This document shows, one piece after another, positions 1 through 8,241 of a stretch of 64,000 nucleotides of DNA. The notes beneath the pieces were generated by a model. It had not been told where the DNA came from and made no database searches. It saw only the letters and a list, made by a program, of their open reading frames with translations. The DNA comes from Paracoccaceae bacterium (lineage in GTDB: Bacteria > Pseudomonadota > Alphaproteobacteria > Rhodobacterales > Rhodobacteraceae). Where the stretch lies: NCBI GenBank assembly GCA_017510335.1, contig JAFWNM010000029.1:1-64000 (forward strand), in the 5' to 3' direction. The translations under genes were made by a program, and so were the position numbers. Position 1 is the stretch's first letter; each line of letters opens with the position of its first letter.

Positions 1-127
1 CCACCAGTTCCGGCGTGCCCACCGCAAACTCATGCGCCGGACCATGCGCAGGCGCGGACGCAAACCGCGCGCCCCCGTCAACCCGTTCCCCTGAAATCAA
101 ATGCATCCCATGCGGAATATGCGTCAT
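1..127 (-). CDS. Aldehyde dehydrogenase, probably 2-oxoglutarate semialdehyde type (partial)
   Basis: Only the first 42 codons are inside the window; the gene runs off the left edge. The N-terminus contains HEFAVGTPELV, which resembles the start of NADP-dependent aldehyde dehydrogenases that oxidise 2,5-dioxopentanoate to 2-oxoglutarate. It starts 11 bp after the stop of the RraA-like gene and is the last visible gene of the leftward sugar-acid operon. That is where such an enzyme would finish a non-phosphorylative (Weimberg-type) pentonate pathway after the IlvD/Edd and DapA-family steps. The catalytic Cys and Glu lie outside the window, so the specificity is inferred from context. Confidence 0.7.
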   Translation of the reverse strand, partial: MTHIPHGMHLISGERVDGGARFASAPAHGPAHEFAVGTPELV

Positions 128-138
128 TTTCGTGCCTT

Positions 139-864
139 TCATCGTCCGGTTTGTGCGCGCCATTCGGCGAATTTGGTCAGGTTGGACTCGTCCGTGGGTG
201 GGTAAAGCCCAATGATAGCAGCGCCCGCCTCAACCTGTTGCAGAACAAATTCTTCGAACACTTCCATTTCCGCGCATTCGGCAGCGATGTATTCCACCAG
301 ATGGGCGGGAATGACCATAACGCCATCACCATCGCCCAGCAGCACGTCGCCGGGAAACACCGCCACGCCCCCGCATGCCACGGGTATGTTGATATCCAGC
401 GCTTCATGCAGCGTCAGGTTGGTGGGCGCGGATGGTCCCGCGCAATAGGCGGGCATGTCCAGCGCGCCAATGCCTGCCATGTCACGAAAGCCCCCGTCGG
501 ACACCACGCCAGCGGCCCCGCGCATGGCAAGCCGCGTGATCAGGATAGACCCCGCTGTGGCGGCACGCGCATCGCCGCGCGCATCCATCACCAGCACATG
601 ACCGGCAGGACAGGTTTCCATCGCAACGCGCTGCGGATGTTTGGGGTCACGAAAGGCAGTGATGGGGTTGCGATCCTCGCGCGCGGGAATATAGCGCAGC
701 GTGAAGGCCTGCCCGACCATGATTGCCGGTTTTGGCGCGACTGCCCGCACGCCCTGAATGAACTGATTGCGCAATCCGCGTTTATACAGCGCCGTTGCCA
801 CAGAGGCAGTGGACACTTTTTTCAGTATGGCACGCGTGGCGTCGGAAAGGGTGTAGTCACTCAT
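139..864 (-). CDS. RraA-family protein (HMG aldolase/RraA fold)
   Basis: A 241-residue protein of the RraA/demethylmenaquinone methyltransferase-like family. Members are either class II 4-hydroxy-4-methyl-2-oxoglutarate/oxaloacetate aldolases or, like E. coli RraA, RNase E inhibitors. The family core is visible: VMDARGD near residue 93 and SDGGFRD at 122-128, with a glycine and an acidic residue in the usual metal/oxo-acid site, then GDVLLGDGDGVMVIP near 190. It sits 12 bp after the DapA-family gene and 11 bp before the aldehyde dehydrogenase in a sugar-acid operon. A role as an oxo-acid aldolase or lyase is therefore more likely than RNA-decay control. Family membership is clear; the substrate is unknown. 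Confidence 0.9.
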   Translation of the reverse strand: MSDYTLSDATRAILKKVSTASVATALYKRGLRNQFIQGVRAVAPKPAIMVGQAFTLRYIPAREDRNPITAFRDPKHPQRVAMETCPAGHVLVMDARGDARAATAGSILITRLAMRGAAGVVSDGGFRDMAGIGALDMPAYCAGPSAPTNLTLHEALDINIPVACGGVAVFPGDVLLGDGDGVMVIPAHLVEYIAAECAEMEVFEEFVLQQVEAGAAIIGLYPPTDESNLTKFAEWRAQTGR

Positions 865-876
865 GTATATATCCTG

Positions 877-1776
877 TCAGATCAGGTTGTTCTGGGTCAG
901 AAACTGCGCAAGGCGCGATTGCTGGCTGTCGGTCAGCGGCCACGCAGAGGGCGCGCGCGTGGGGCCGCAATCATGGCCTGTGGCTTGCAACGCGGCCTTT
1001 ACGCCGGTGACATTTGTGCCGTTCATTTCTTCGGCGCGGATATCTTCAAATGCGCGCATGCCAGCGATCAGGGCGTTGGCGGTGCGGTAATCGCCGGCTT
1101 CCAATGCGGCATGTATGGCCAGGGACCGTTCGGGCCACACGTTGATCAACCCCGATGTGAAGCCGCGCGCGCCCACGGCATAAAACACCGGCGCCCAGAC
1201 TTCTGCCAGACCGCCCACCCATGTGATGGCGGGGTCGCAGGCGGCAATCGCCTCGGCCAGCCGCAAGGGGTTGGGGGTGGCCCATTTGACGCCGCGCACA
1301 TTGGGCACGGCACATAAATCGGCAATGGCGCGGGTGCCGATGGCGTCATTGCGCAAATACAGCATCATCGGCAACCCGCCCGATGCGTCATTGATGGCAT
1401 GCAGGTAGTCGATCACGCCGCGCGGGGAAACGAACGGGTCGGGGGGCTGGTGGACCATCAGCGCGGTTGCACCTGCATCGGTTGATGCCCGCGCCAGCGC
1501 CACCGCATCGCGCAGGCCGCGCCCCACACCGGCCAGCACGGGCGCGCGGCCATCCACCAGTGCCACCACTTCGCGCGCCATGGTGCAGGCCTCGCTTGTG
1601 GTCAGGGCATAGAATTCGCCTGTATTGCCATTGACCACCGGCATATGCAGGCCCGCGTCAAGGGCGCGGTCCACAATCGGGGCCAGCCGGGCAGGGGCAA
1701 TATCGCCGCTGTCATCATAAGGCGTGACCAGAATGCCGGAAATGCCACTAAGTGCTTGGTCCAGTGTCAGTGTCAT
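877..1776 (-). CDS. DapA/NanA-family aldolase or dehydratase for a 2-keto-3-deoxy sugar acid
   Basis: A class I (Schiff-base) TIM-barrel lyase of the dihydrodipicolinate synthase/N-acetylneuraminate lyase family. With the chosen start it has 299 residues. The carboxylate-binding loop is GNTGEF (about 50-55), the catalytic Tyr is in MLYLRND (Tyr140) and the Schiff-base Lys in RGVKWATPNP (Lys164). Next to an IlvD/Edd sugar-acid dehydratase and an aldehyde dehydrogenase, the likely job is conversion of 2-keto-3-deoxy-pentonate or -hexarate to a semialdehyde, or its cleavage. I start at the ATG at 1776 because GGGAAC lies just upstream; an ATG at 1788, overlapping the dehydratase stop, is the alternative. 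It is cotranscribed, with a gap of about 11 bp. Confidence 0.92.
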   Translation of the reverse strand: MTLTLDQALSGISGILVTPYDDSGDIAPARLAPIVDRALDAGLHMPVVNGNTGEFYALTTSEACTMAREVVALVDGRAPVLAGVGRGLRDAVALARASTDAGATALMVHQPPDPFVSPRGVIDYLHAINDASGGLPMMLYLRNDAIGTRAIADLCAVPNVRGVKWATPNPLRLAEAIAACDPAITWVGGLAEVWAPVFYAVGARGFTSGLINVWPERSLAIHAALEAGDYRTANALIAGMRAFEDIRAEEMNGTNVTGVKAALQATGHDCGPTRAPSAWPLTDSQQSRLAQFLTQNNLI

Positions 1777-1787
1777 ATGCGTTCCCA

Positions 1788-3524
1788 TCAATATATGTCC
1801 GGCTCTCCGGCGGCGCGGCCGAAATCGCGTTCAAGAAAGTCGAAATCGCAGCCCGTGTCAGCTTGGGTCACATGCTTGGAGAACATCCACCCCCAACCGC
1901 GTTCAAAGCGGGGTTCGGGCGCGGGCAGGGCCGCGCGGCGGGCGTCCAGTTCCGCATCATCCACCAGCATATCCAGCCTGCGCGCAGGCAGGTCCAGCCG
2001 CACAATATCGCCGGTTTTCAGCAATGCAAGCGGCCCGCCCACGAAAGATTCCGGCGCCACATGCAGCACGCAGGCCCCGTAAGATGTGCCTGACATGCGC
2101 GCATCGGAAATGCGCAGCATATCGCGGTGGCCCTGTTTGATCAGTGCCTTGGGGATGGGCAGCATGCCCCATTCGGGGAACCCCGGCCCGCCAAGGGGGC
2201 CTGCATTGCGCAACACCAGCACATGATCGGGCGTGACATCAAGGGTGTCATCGTCAATCGCTGCCTTCATCTCTGGGTAGCTGTCAAAGACCAGCGCAGG
2301 CCCTTCGTGGATATGATATTTGGGGTCACAGGCGGCGGGTTTGATGACCGCGCCATTGGGGCACAGATTGCCGCGCAGCACGGCTAGCGACCCTTCGTGA
2401 TAGACAGGGTTTGACAGCGGGCGGATGACATCATCATTGAAAACCTGCGCGCCTTCCAGATTTTCGCCCATGGTTTTGCCAGTGACGGTCAGGCAGGACA
2501 GGTCCAGCCGCGATTCAATTTGCTTCATCAATGCGCGCAGGCCACCTGCATAGAAGAAATCTTCCATCAGGTAGTCTTTGCCTGCGGGGCGGATGTTGGC
2601 AATCAGGGGCGTGGTGCGCCCCAGCGCATCCAGATCGTCCAGTGTCAGGTTGACGCCCGCGCGTCGCGCCATGGCGATCAGGTGCACCACCGCATTGGTG
2701 GAACAGCCTGTGGCCATGGCGACGATGGCGGCGTTTTTCACCGCAGCGTCAGTCACAATGCGGTCGGGCGTCAGGTCTTCCCAGACCATATCAACAATGC
2801 GCCGCCCGCAATCGGCGGCCATGCGCTGATGGCCGCTGTCCACTGCGGGCACCGATGACGCGCCAGGCAGCGTCAGGCCCATGGCGTCGGTAATCGCGGT
2901 CATGGTGCTGGCGGTGCCCATGGTCATGCACACACCGGCAGACCGCGCAATCCCGCCCTGCAGGCCCTGCCATTCATCGTCGGAGATATTGCCCGCGCGG
3001 CGTTCATCCCAGTATTTCCACGCATCAGACCCCGACCCCAGCGCGCGGCCCGCGTAATTGCCACGCAGCATTGGCCCCGCAGGCAGATAGATCATGGGCA
3101 CGCCCGCAGTCAGTGCGCCCATGACCAGCCCCGGCGTGGTCTTGTCGCACCCGCCCATCAGCACCACCCCGTCTAGGGGGTGAGAGCGTATCATCTCCTC
3201 CGTTTCCATGGCCAGCATGTTGCGATACAGCATGGATGTGGGTTTGGTGAAGCTTTCATCCACCGACAGGGACGGCAGTTCAACCGCAAACCCGCCCGCC
3301 TGAAACACACCGCGCTTCACATCCTTGGCGCGTTCACGGAAATGCGAATGGCAGGAATTCAGTTCCGACCATGTGTTCAGAATGCCGATGACAGGCTTGC
3401 CCATAAAATCCGCTTCGGAATAGCCCAGTTGCATCAGCCGCGACCGGTGGCCGAAACTGCGCAGATCATCAGGGCCAAACCAGCGCGCACTGCGCAAGGT
3501 GTCGGGGGTTTTGGTGCGGGTCAT
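1788..3524 (-). CDS. IlvD/Edd-family sugar-acid dehydratase (L-arabinonate dehydratase-like)
   Basis: A 578-residue [2Fe-2S] dehydratase. Three cluster cysteines are visible: Cys58 (SELNSCHSHF), Cys126 (GGCDKTTP) and Cys199 (AGVCMTMGTAS), with Lys128 as the carbamylated metal-binding lysine. The spacing equals that of the structurally known L-arabinonate dehydratase of Rhizobium leguminosarum shifted by one residue, and the length also matches. It should convert an aldonate such as L-arabinonate, or a related pentonate or hexonate, to the 2-keto-3-deoxy acid. The open frame extends upstream to 3854, but that part reads antisense through the 3' end of the TctA gene; the ATG at 3524 matches the family N-terminus. 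It lies between the TctA and DapA-family genes in one leftward operon. Confidence 0.95.
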   Translation of the reverse strand: MTRTKTPDTLRSARWFGPDDLRSFGHRSRLMQLGYSEADFMGKPVIGILNTWSELNSCHSHFRERAKDVKRGVFQAGGFAVELPSLSVDESFTKPTSMLYRNMLAMETEEMIRSHPLDGVVLMGGCDKTTPGLVMGALTAGVPMIYLPAGPMLRGNYAGRALGSGSDAWKYWDERRAGNISDDEWQGLQGGIARSAGVCMTMGTASTMTAITDAMGLTLPGASSVPAVDSGHQRMAADCGRRIVDMVWEDLTPDRIVTDAAVKNAAIVAMATGCSTNAVVHLIAMARRAGVNLTLDDLDALGRTTPLIANIRPAGKDYLMEDFFYAGGLRALMKQIESRLDLSCLTVTGKTMGENLEGAQVFNDDVIRPLSNPVYHEGSLAVLRGNLCPNGAVIKPAACDPKYHIHEGPALVFDSYPEMKAAIDDDTLDVTPDHVLVLRNAGPLGGPGFPEWGMLPIPKALIKQGHRDMLRISDARMSGTSYGACVLHVAPESFVGGPLALLKTGDIVRLDLPARRLDMLVDDAELDARRAALPAPEPRFERGWGWMFSKHVTQADTGCDFDFLERDFGRAAGEPDIY

Positions 3525-3555
3525 GTGGTGCTCCGTTACTGGGGTATTGACGGGG

Positions 3556-5076
3556 TCAATCGACAATATCCGAGAATGTGTTGACGGGTTTGGGGCGCAG
3601 CGCGGAATAGACCTGCCACAGGATCGACAGCGCCGCCAAACCAAGGAAGGTGCCCGCGATGGGGTTGGTGATAAAGCCGGTGAAATCGCCTGCCGAAAGC
3701 TGCAAGCCGCGCCGGAAATTGGTTTCAGCCATGGGGCCAAGGATAAATCCGATGATGAAGGGCGCCGTGGGAATACCCGCCTTGACGAAGGCATAACCCA
3801 GCACCCCGAAGGCCAGAATGGTCCACACATCAAACACACGGCTGGACAGGCCAAACGCGCTCACTGCACACAAGACCAGAATGACGGGCAACAGGATATG
3901 TTTGGGAATGGCCAGCAACCGGATAAAGATACGCAGGCCCAGAAATTCCAGCACCAGCATCATGAAGGCCGAAACGATCAGCGCGGCAAAGATGGTATAA
4001 ACCAGCGTCCCTTGGGTGATAAACAGCATGGGACCGGGCTGGATGCCATGGATCATCAGCCCGCCCAGCAAGATGGCGGTGACTGCATCGCCCGGAATGC
4101 CCAGCGTCAACAACGGGATCATCGCGCCGCCAATGCCCGCGTTATTGGCGGTTTCGCTGGCGACCACGCCCTCAATGGTGCCCTTGCCGAATTTTTCGGG
4201 CGTTTTGGACCGTTTCTTGGCGGCGATATAGGAAATGATATTCGATGTGCCCGCCCCGATACCAGGCAAAATGCCGATAGAAATACCAATCAGCCCTGAC
4301 CGGATGGCATTGGGGATCTGGCCCAGAAATTCGGCCATGGAAAACCCGAAGCCTTTGATCTTGACCATCAGCGGCGCAGCCGTCGGCATGTCACCACGCT
4401 TGCGCGCCTGTTCGGCCACGCGAATAACCTCGGCAATGGCGAACATGCCCACCAGAACGGTTAGAATGGAAAAGCCCGCGTTGATTTCAACCCGCCCGAA
4501 AGTGTAGCGCGTGATCGCATCCACGGGCGCAATACCCACCGTGGACACGGCAAAGCCCGCGACGCCGGCGAAAATGCCCTTGATCATGGACCCTGATGAC
4601 AGCGTGGCAATCAAGGTCAGCGAAAACACCGCGATGGCGAAATATTCATGCGGCCCGAAGGACAGCGCCACCCGCGCCAACGACGGCGCAATGAACATCA
4701 GCGCCGCGATGGACATGATGGTGCCAAGGAACGAAAACACGATCCCCACACCCAGCGCTTTTGCGCCTTCGCCCTTTTCCATCATCGGGCCGCCGTCAAA
4801 TGTGGTGGCAATGGATGATGGCGTGCCGGGAATTTTCAACAAGATCGCGGAAATGAGGGCGCCCGATGTGGCCCCGACAAATAGCGCGATCAGCAGCGAA
4901 ATTCCCGCCGCCGCCCCAAGGCTGTAGGTCATGGGCAAAGTCAGCGCAATGGCCATCACGGCCGTCAGGCCCGGAACCGCCCCGAATACAATGCCCACGG
5001 CCACGCCTATGGTGATCAGGATGAAAATCTGCGGGGACAGGACTGCGGCAAACCCGTGTAGAAGCATGTCAAACAT
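3556..5076 (-). CDS. Tripartite tricarboxylate transporter large permease (TctA)
   Basis: A 506-residue integral membrane protein, the usual TctA length, with many hydrophobic helices. The family's glycine-rich signatures are present: GAVPGLTAVMA near residue 34 and KIPGTPSSIATTFDG near 84, repeated in part as GIGAGTSNIISY in the second half. TctA forms the ion-coupled translocation pore and works with the small subunit TctB and the periplasmic receptor TctC, both encoded just upstream. Followed by the aldonate dehydratase after 31 bp, it probably imports the sugar acid degraded by this operon, not citrate. Confidence 0.96.
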   Translation of the reverse strand: MFDMLLHGFAAVLSPQIFILITIGVAVGIVFGAVPGLTAVMAIALTLPMTYSLGAAAGISLLIALFVGATSGALISAILLKIPGTPSSIATTFDGGPMMEKGEGAKALGVGIVFSFLGTIMSIAALMFIAPSLARVALSFGPHEYFAIAVFSLTLIATLSSGSMIKGIFAGVAGFAVSTVGIAPVDAITRYTFGRVEINAGFSILTVLVGMFAIAEVIRVAEQARKRGDMPTAAPLMVKIKGFGFSMAEFLGQIPNAIRSGLIGISIGILPGIGAGTSNIISYIAAKKRSKTPEKFGKGTIEGVVASETANNAGIGGAMIPLLTLGIPGDAVTAILLGGLMIHGIQPGPMLFITQGTLVYTIFAALIVSAFMMLVLEFLGLRIFIRLLAIPKHILLPVILVLCAVSAFGLSSRVFDVWTILAFGVLGYAFVKAGIPTAPFIIGFILGPMAETNFRRGLQLSAGDFTGFITNPIAGTFLGLAALSILWQVYSALRPKPVNTFSDIVD

Positions 5077-5088
5077 ACGCGGTGCTCC

Positions 5089-5565
5089 TTACGGCAAATA
5101 GGGGGTTAAGGGGCCTGCAGGCAGCATCAGCCGGAACCCATAGCGGAAGGTTATGAAAATGACCGCCGTGCTGAGTATGGCCAGCGCGGCATAGAGCACC
5201 AGTCGGGGCCGCTGGCCGTTTGGCGTCAGGACAATGAACTGCGCGAACAGGAACCCCGTTGCCGCAATGGGAAAGCCCAAGGGGCGCAGGGCCGCGATAA
5301 ACCCCGCCACAAGTCCAAGTGTCGCCAGAACAGTCAGCGCCTGAAGGGGTTGCAGCCTGTCGCGCGGCCCGGACGATTGCACGCCGCGCCGCCACGTCAC
5401 CAGACATTGCAACGCCCCCAACCCGATCATCATCCATGCAAGGGCGTAGGGAAAGAATGTTGCATCCACTGTGCCGCGGCGCGGCAGTTGCATGGTCATA
5501 TACAAGTAGCCCATGCCCACCCCGAGCATGGCAAGCCCGACACCCAGTTCCGTGTTCCGCGACAT
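5089..5565 (-). CDS. Tripartite tricarboxylate transporter small subunit (TctB)
   Basis: A 158-residue protein with about four predicted membrane helices, the normal architecture of TctB. The N-terminal helix runs roughly from residue 7 to 27, followed by the conserved phrase VDATFFPYALAWMM (33-46), which resembles the family's FPxxL segment. Sequence conservation in this subunit is always weak, so the call leans on its position between TctC and TctA. The stop is 12 bp from the TctA start. A 91-bp gap holding a strong stem-loop separates it from the receptor gene upstream. Confidence 0.93.
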   Translation of the reverse strand: MSRNTELGVGLAMLGVGMGYLYMTMQLPRRGTVDATFFPYALAWMMIGLGALQCLVTWRRGVQSSGPRDRLQPLQALTVLATLGLVAGFIAALRPLGFPIAATGFLFAQFIVLTPNGQRPRLVLYAALAILSTAVIFITFRYGFRLMLPAGPLTPYLP

Positions 5566-5596
5566 CGCGCGCCCCTTTTCGCTGCTAGAAGGAAGT

Positions 5597-5637
5597 GGCC
5601 GACAGATAGCCCGTTCTGCGGGGCCTGTCTGTCGGCC
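5597..5637 (-). other. Stem-loop between tctC and tctB
   Basis: GGCCGACAGA (5597-5606) and TCTGTCGGCC (5628-5637) form a perfect 10-bp stem. The inner arms GCCC and GGGC can extend it with a bulge. It lies 20 bp downstream of the receptor stop and 32 bp before the TctB start. No T-run follows, so it looks like a 3' stabilising or attenuating hairpin that keeps receptor mRNA above permease mRNA, not a full terminator. Confidence 0.75.
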
Positions 5638-5656
5638 TGTCGTCGGCCAGCGGGCC

Positions 5657-6622
5657 TTAGCGTGCGGATTGCAGGATTTCGCGATACGGCATGTAAGTAT
5701 CGCGGATCGCGTTCAGCCGCTCAAGCGCTGCATCCTGCGGCAGGAAGGACACGGGCTGTTTGAACCCTTGTTCCAGATCGGCGGCATATTCCGGGATTTC
5801 CGTAATCTGGCGCATGACATCTTCCATCTTGGCCACGATCGCGGGGTCGGTGCCTTTGGGGAACGCGATGATATAGGGGTTGTTCATCACAAAATCGACG
5901 CCCTGTTCGGCGAAGGTGGGAATGTCGCCCAGCAATTCGTTGCGGGTTTCATTCGGTTGCCCCAGAACCACCATCTGCCCTGCGGCGTGGTAATCCTGAA
6001 TGGCCCCGTAAGCAATGCCGCCCACATCAATACGCCCGCCCAGCAAGGCCGCAATCTTGTCCGATGCAGACCCGGTGTCGACTACGCGCATATCCGCGCC
6101 GGTTTCGCGCTGGAAGATGGTCCCTTGCAGGTGCGAATAGCCCCCGAATTCGGTGCCGAACACAACGCTTTGGGGTTCGGCCGTGGTGCGGGCAACAAGG
6201 TCATCCACGCTGGTAATGCCCGATTGGGCGCTGGCGACGAACACTGCGCCCTGGTCGATGGCGGGAATGCAGCAAATTTCGAAATCATCAATGCCGTAAT
6301 CGGCAAGGCCGGACACTTCGGTGACAATCAAATGGCCGGTATGGCCGAACAGCATGGTGTAGCCGTCAGGATCGGCGTCCCTGACTGCGGATGTGGCAAT
6401 CGTGGCCCCGCCGCCGGGCATGTTGGTAACAACCATCGACCCGCCGGTGATCTGTTCGAAATAGCGCGCCATGGTGCGCGAATTGAAATCGGTATCGCCG
6501 CCGGGGCCTGCGCCAATGATGACATTGATGGTGCGCGTGGGCCAATCCGTTTCGGCCAGCGCTGCGCCGGATGTCAGGGCAAGCGCACTGGCAGCGGCCA
6601 ATGCGGAAAATCTGAAAGTCAT
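5657..6622 (-). CDS. Periplasmic solute-binding protein of a TTT transporter (TctC/BugT family)
   Basis: A 321-residue Bug/TctC receptor. The start at 6622 is chosen because GGAGGAACACT precedes it; the open frame itself begins 21 bp further up. Residues 1-23 form a signal peptide (charged start, alanine/leucine core, cleavage after AALA). The mature protein carries the family landmarks: INVIIGAGPGGDTD binding the ligand carboxylate, NMPGGGATIA (about 70-80) and the GTDPAIVAKMED helix near the C-terminus. It is the first gene of the leftward operon and should capture the sugar acid for TctAB. Its promoter shares the intergenic region with the divergent GntR gene. Confidence 0.95.
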   Translation of the reverse strand: MTFRFSALAAASALALTSGAALAETDWPTRTINVIIGAGPGGDTDFNSRTMARYFEQITGGSMVVTNMPGGGATIATSAVRDADPDGYTMLFGHTGHLIVTEVSGLADYGIDDFEICCIPAIDQGAVFVASAQSGITSVDDLVARTTAEPQSVVFGTEFGGYSHLQGTIFQRETGADMRVVDTGSASDKIAALLGGRIDVGGIAYGAIQDYHAAGQMVVLGQPNETRNELLGDIPTFAEQGVDFVMNNPYIIAFPKGTDPAIVAKMEDVMRQITEIPEYAADLEQGFKQPVSFLPQDAALERLNAIRDTYMPYREILQSAR

Positions 6623-6667
6623 GAGTGTTCCTCCACTTTGCAATGTGGCCAGTTGGCCATGTTTGGC

Positions 6668-6680
6668 ACACTAATATATC
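6668..6680. promoter_or_regulatory. Repeat element A, copy 1 (ACACTAATATATC), in the tctC promoter
   Basis: The 13-bp word ACACTAATATATC lies 46 bp upstream of the TctC start. An identical word occurs at 7524-7536 before the second GntR gene, in the opposite sense relative to the gene served. A near-related AT-rich word (CTGATAATATATT) follows at 6698-6710. This is a likely operator or -10 region shared by the promoters of this module; the role is inferred. Confidence 0.5.
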
Positions 6681-6753
6681 AATTTTGGGTTTTCAACTGA
6701 TAATATATTTTCCGGGATCAAGTTTGGTCTATGGAAACCTTGCCGGAATGTTA

Positions 6754-6767
6754 TTACTTTCAAGTAA
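6754..6767. promoter_or_regulatory. Palindrome upstream of the first GntR gene
   Basis: TTACTT-TC-AAGTAA is a perfect 6-2-6 inverted repeat, 18 bp before the ATG of the GntR gene at 6786. Size and position fit a homodimeric winged-helix repressor acting on its own promoter. Nothing shows which of the two GntR proteins would bind it. Confidence 0.5.
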
Positions 6768-6785
6768 AACGGGATTTTCTTCCAC

Positions 6786-7496
6786 ATGCACGCCCTGCCA
6801 CGCAAAAAATCGCGGGCCAGTGAAATATATGACGCCTTGCGCAAGCTGATTGTCACACTGGAACTGCCCCCAAAAGAAGTTCTTCACGAAAAGGACTTGT
6901 GCGACCGATTCGAGGTAAGCCGCACCCCCCTGCGCGAGGCGTTGTTGCGGCTGGCTGAACATGGGCTTGTGACCATCGCGCCCCAGCATGGCACGTTCGT
7001 GTCCGGCATTAGCCCGAACGCAGTCCGACAGGCGCATTTTTTGCGCGTCAATCTGGAAATTCCCGTTGTTCAGCGCCTGTGCGAAACCCCCGACCTTGAT
7101 TTAGCGGTCCCCAACGCAATTTTGTTGGAACAGAAGCTGGCGGCGCAGCAAAATTCCTATGCTGTTTACATGCCGCTGGATGACAGGTTCCACCAATCCC
7201 TGTTCGATCTGGCGGAACTGGGCGGTGTGTGGCAGGTAATCCATGCCAAGAAGGCGCATCTTGATCGTATCCGTTTTCTAAAAGCGGCAGAGCGTAGCGA
7301 ACTTGAAACCCTGACGCGCCAGCACGAAGCCATTCTTGACGCCATTGCGCGTCGGTCCCGCCTTGGCGCTGAAGAACTGGTGCGCGCGCATGTTTCGGGA
7401 TCGGTAAGGTTCATGGAGCAAATCCTTCTGACGCGCCCCGAATTGTTCGAAGCCGACAGCCCGCCCGGGACGGCCGGGGCCGAAGATCCTGCTTGA
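6786..7496 (+). CDS. GntR-family regulator, FadR/FCD subfamily (first of a tandem pair)
   Basis: A 236-residue one-domain-plus-sensor regulator. The N-terminal winged helix (about 8-75) contains LPPKEVLHEKDLCDRF and the recognition segment VSRTPLREALLRL, typical of GntR proteins. The all-helical FCD ligand domain follows, with metal/ligand histidines in RFHQSLF and RQHEAIL. It is divergent from the TctCBA-dehydratase operon across a 163-bp region holding candidate operators, so it probably controls that operon in response to the imported sugar acid or a breakdown product. A second GntR gene follows 67 bp downstream on the same strand. Confidence 0.95.
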   Translation: MHALPRKKSRASEIYDALRKLIVTLELPPKEVLHEKDLCDRFEVSRTPLREALLRLAEHGLVTIAPQHGTFVSGISPNAVRQAHFLRVNLEIPVVQRLCETPDLDLAVPNAILLEQKLAAQQNSYAVYMPLDDRFHQSLFDLAELGGVWQVIHAKKAHLDRIRFLKAAERSELETLTRQHEAILDAIARRSRLGAEELVRAHVSGSVRFMEQILLTRPELFEADSPPGTAGAEDPA

Positions 7497-7516
7497 AATA
7501 TGTTCTAATTTTTCCA

Positions 7517-7536
7517 TAGTGGAACACTAATATATC
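7517..7536. promoter_or_regulatory. Repeat element A, copy 2, with a TAGTG-GAA-CACTA palindrome
   Basis: TAGTG-GAA-CACTA (7517-7529) is a perfect 5-3-5 inverted repeat. It overlaps ACACTAATATATC (7524-7536), the exact 13-bp word also found at 6668-6680 before tctC. It lies 28 bp upstream of the second GntR gene. Probably an operator shared by the two promoters. Confidence 0.5.
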
Positions 7537-7563
7537 GGTCTTGCGTGTTGGGGGGAATTTGGC

Positions 7564-8241
7564 GTGCTGCAATCTGCAAACCATGGCGCCGATCATGATG
7601 TTCTGGGAAGTCTGCGTGCGCGCATATTGTCGCTGGAACTGGCACCTGGGGCAGTGCTGGCGCGCAGCCAGTTGATGCAGCATTATCAGGTCAGCGCCAC
7701 ACCCTTGCGTGATGCCTTCCTGCGCCTGAAAGAAGAAGGGCTGGTCGATATTCGCGCGCAGGCCCGGACGCGCGTTGCCCTGATTGACCTGCACCATGCG
7801 ACCCAGATACATTTCCTGCGCAGCAGCGTTGAACAAACCATCGTGGAAGAACTGGCGCAAGCCCATGACCCCGCACTGATTGACCACCTGCGGCATATGC
7901 TTGATTTGCAGCGCACCTGCCTGGCGCAACAGGATCTGGCCGGGTTCCGCCAACTTGATCTGGCGTTTCACCAGCATTTGTTTGCCACCAGTGGGCATGA
8001 CACGCTATTTCGCTTCATCCGGCGCGAAAGCGGCCATATCGACCGCATCCGCACTTTGCACCTGCCCATGCATGGCAAGGGGGTGCAAATTCTGGAAGAT
8101 CACGCCGCAATAACCGATGCACTTGCGCGCAAGGATGCTGCCGCGGCGCGCGAGGCAATGCGCCGCCACCTGTCACAATCCTTTGTTATCGGGCGCACCC
8201 TGAAGGACCAGCACCCGCAGTTCTTTCGCCACGACGCCTAG
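7564..8241 (+). CDS. GntR-family regulator, FadR/FCD subfamily (second of the pair)
   Basis: A 225-residue GntR protein with a GTG start preceded by TTGGGGGG. The winged helix (about 12-75) has LELAPGAVLARSQLMQHY and VSATPLRDAFLRLKEEG. The FCD domain follows, with the conserved histidines in LDLAFHQHLF and EDHAAI. It is clearly a distinct paralogue of the gene at 6786, not a recent duplicate. Two regulators side by side suggest two effectors or heterologous control of the sugar-acid operon. Its stop overlaps the stop of the convergent MFS gene on the palindrome CTAG at 8238-8241. Confidence 0.94.
   Translation: MLQSANHGADHDVLGSLRARILSLELAPGAVLARSQLMQHYQVSATPLRDAFLRLKEEGLVDIRAQARTRVALIDLHHATQIHFLRSSVEQTIVEELAQAHDPALIDHLRHMLDLQRTCLAQQDLAGFRQLDLAFHQHLFATSGHDTLFRFIRRESGHIDRIRTLHLPMHGKGVQILEDHAAITDALARKDAAAAREAMRRHLSQSFVIGRTLKDQHPQFFRHDA

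Noticed and set aside
877-3524. Reading the DapA-family gene and dehydratase as valine/lysine biosynthesis genes
   Set aside because: The dehydratase has the spacing of sugar-acid dehydratases, the DapA-like loop is GNTGEF, and the operon holds a TTT transporter and a semialdehyde dehydrogenase, all pointing to sugar-acid catabolism.
3525-3854. N-terminal extension of the IlvD/Edd dehydratase
   Set aside because: The extra 110 codons overlap the 3' end of tctA in another frame and do not resemble the family; the ATG at 3524 matches the normal N-terminus.
5513-6700. A 395-codon open frame on the + strand
   Set aside because: It is antisense to tctC and the tctC-tctB stem-loop; the product shows no recognisable fold, while tctC has signal peptide, ribosome site and family motifs.
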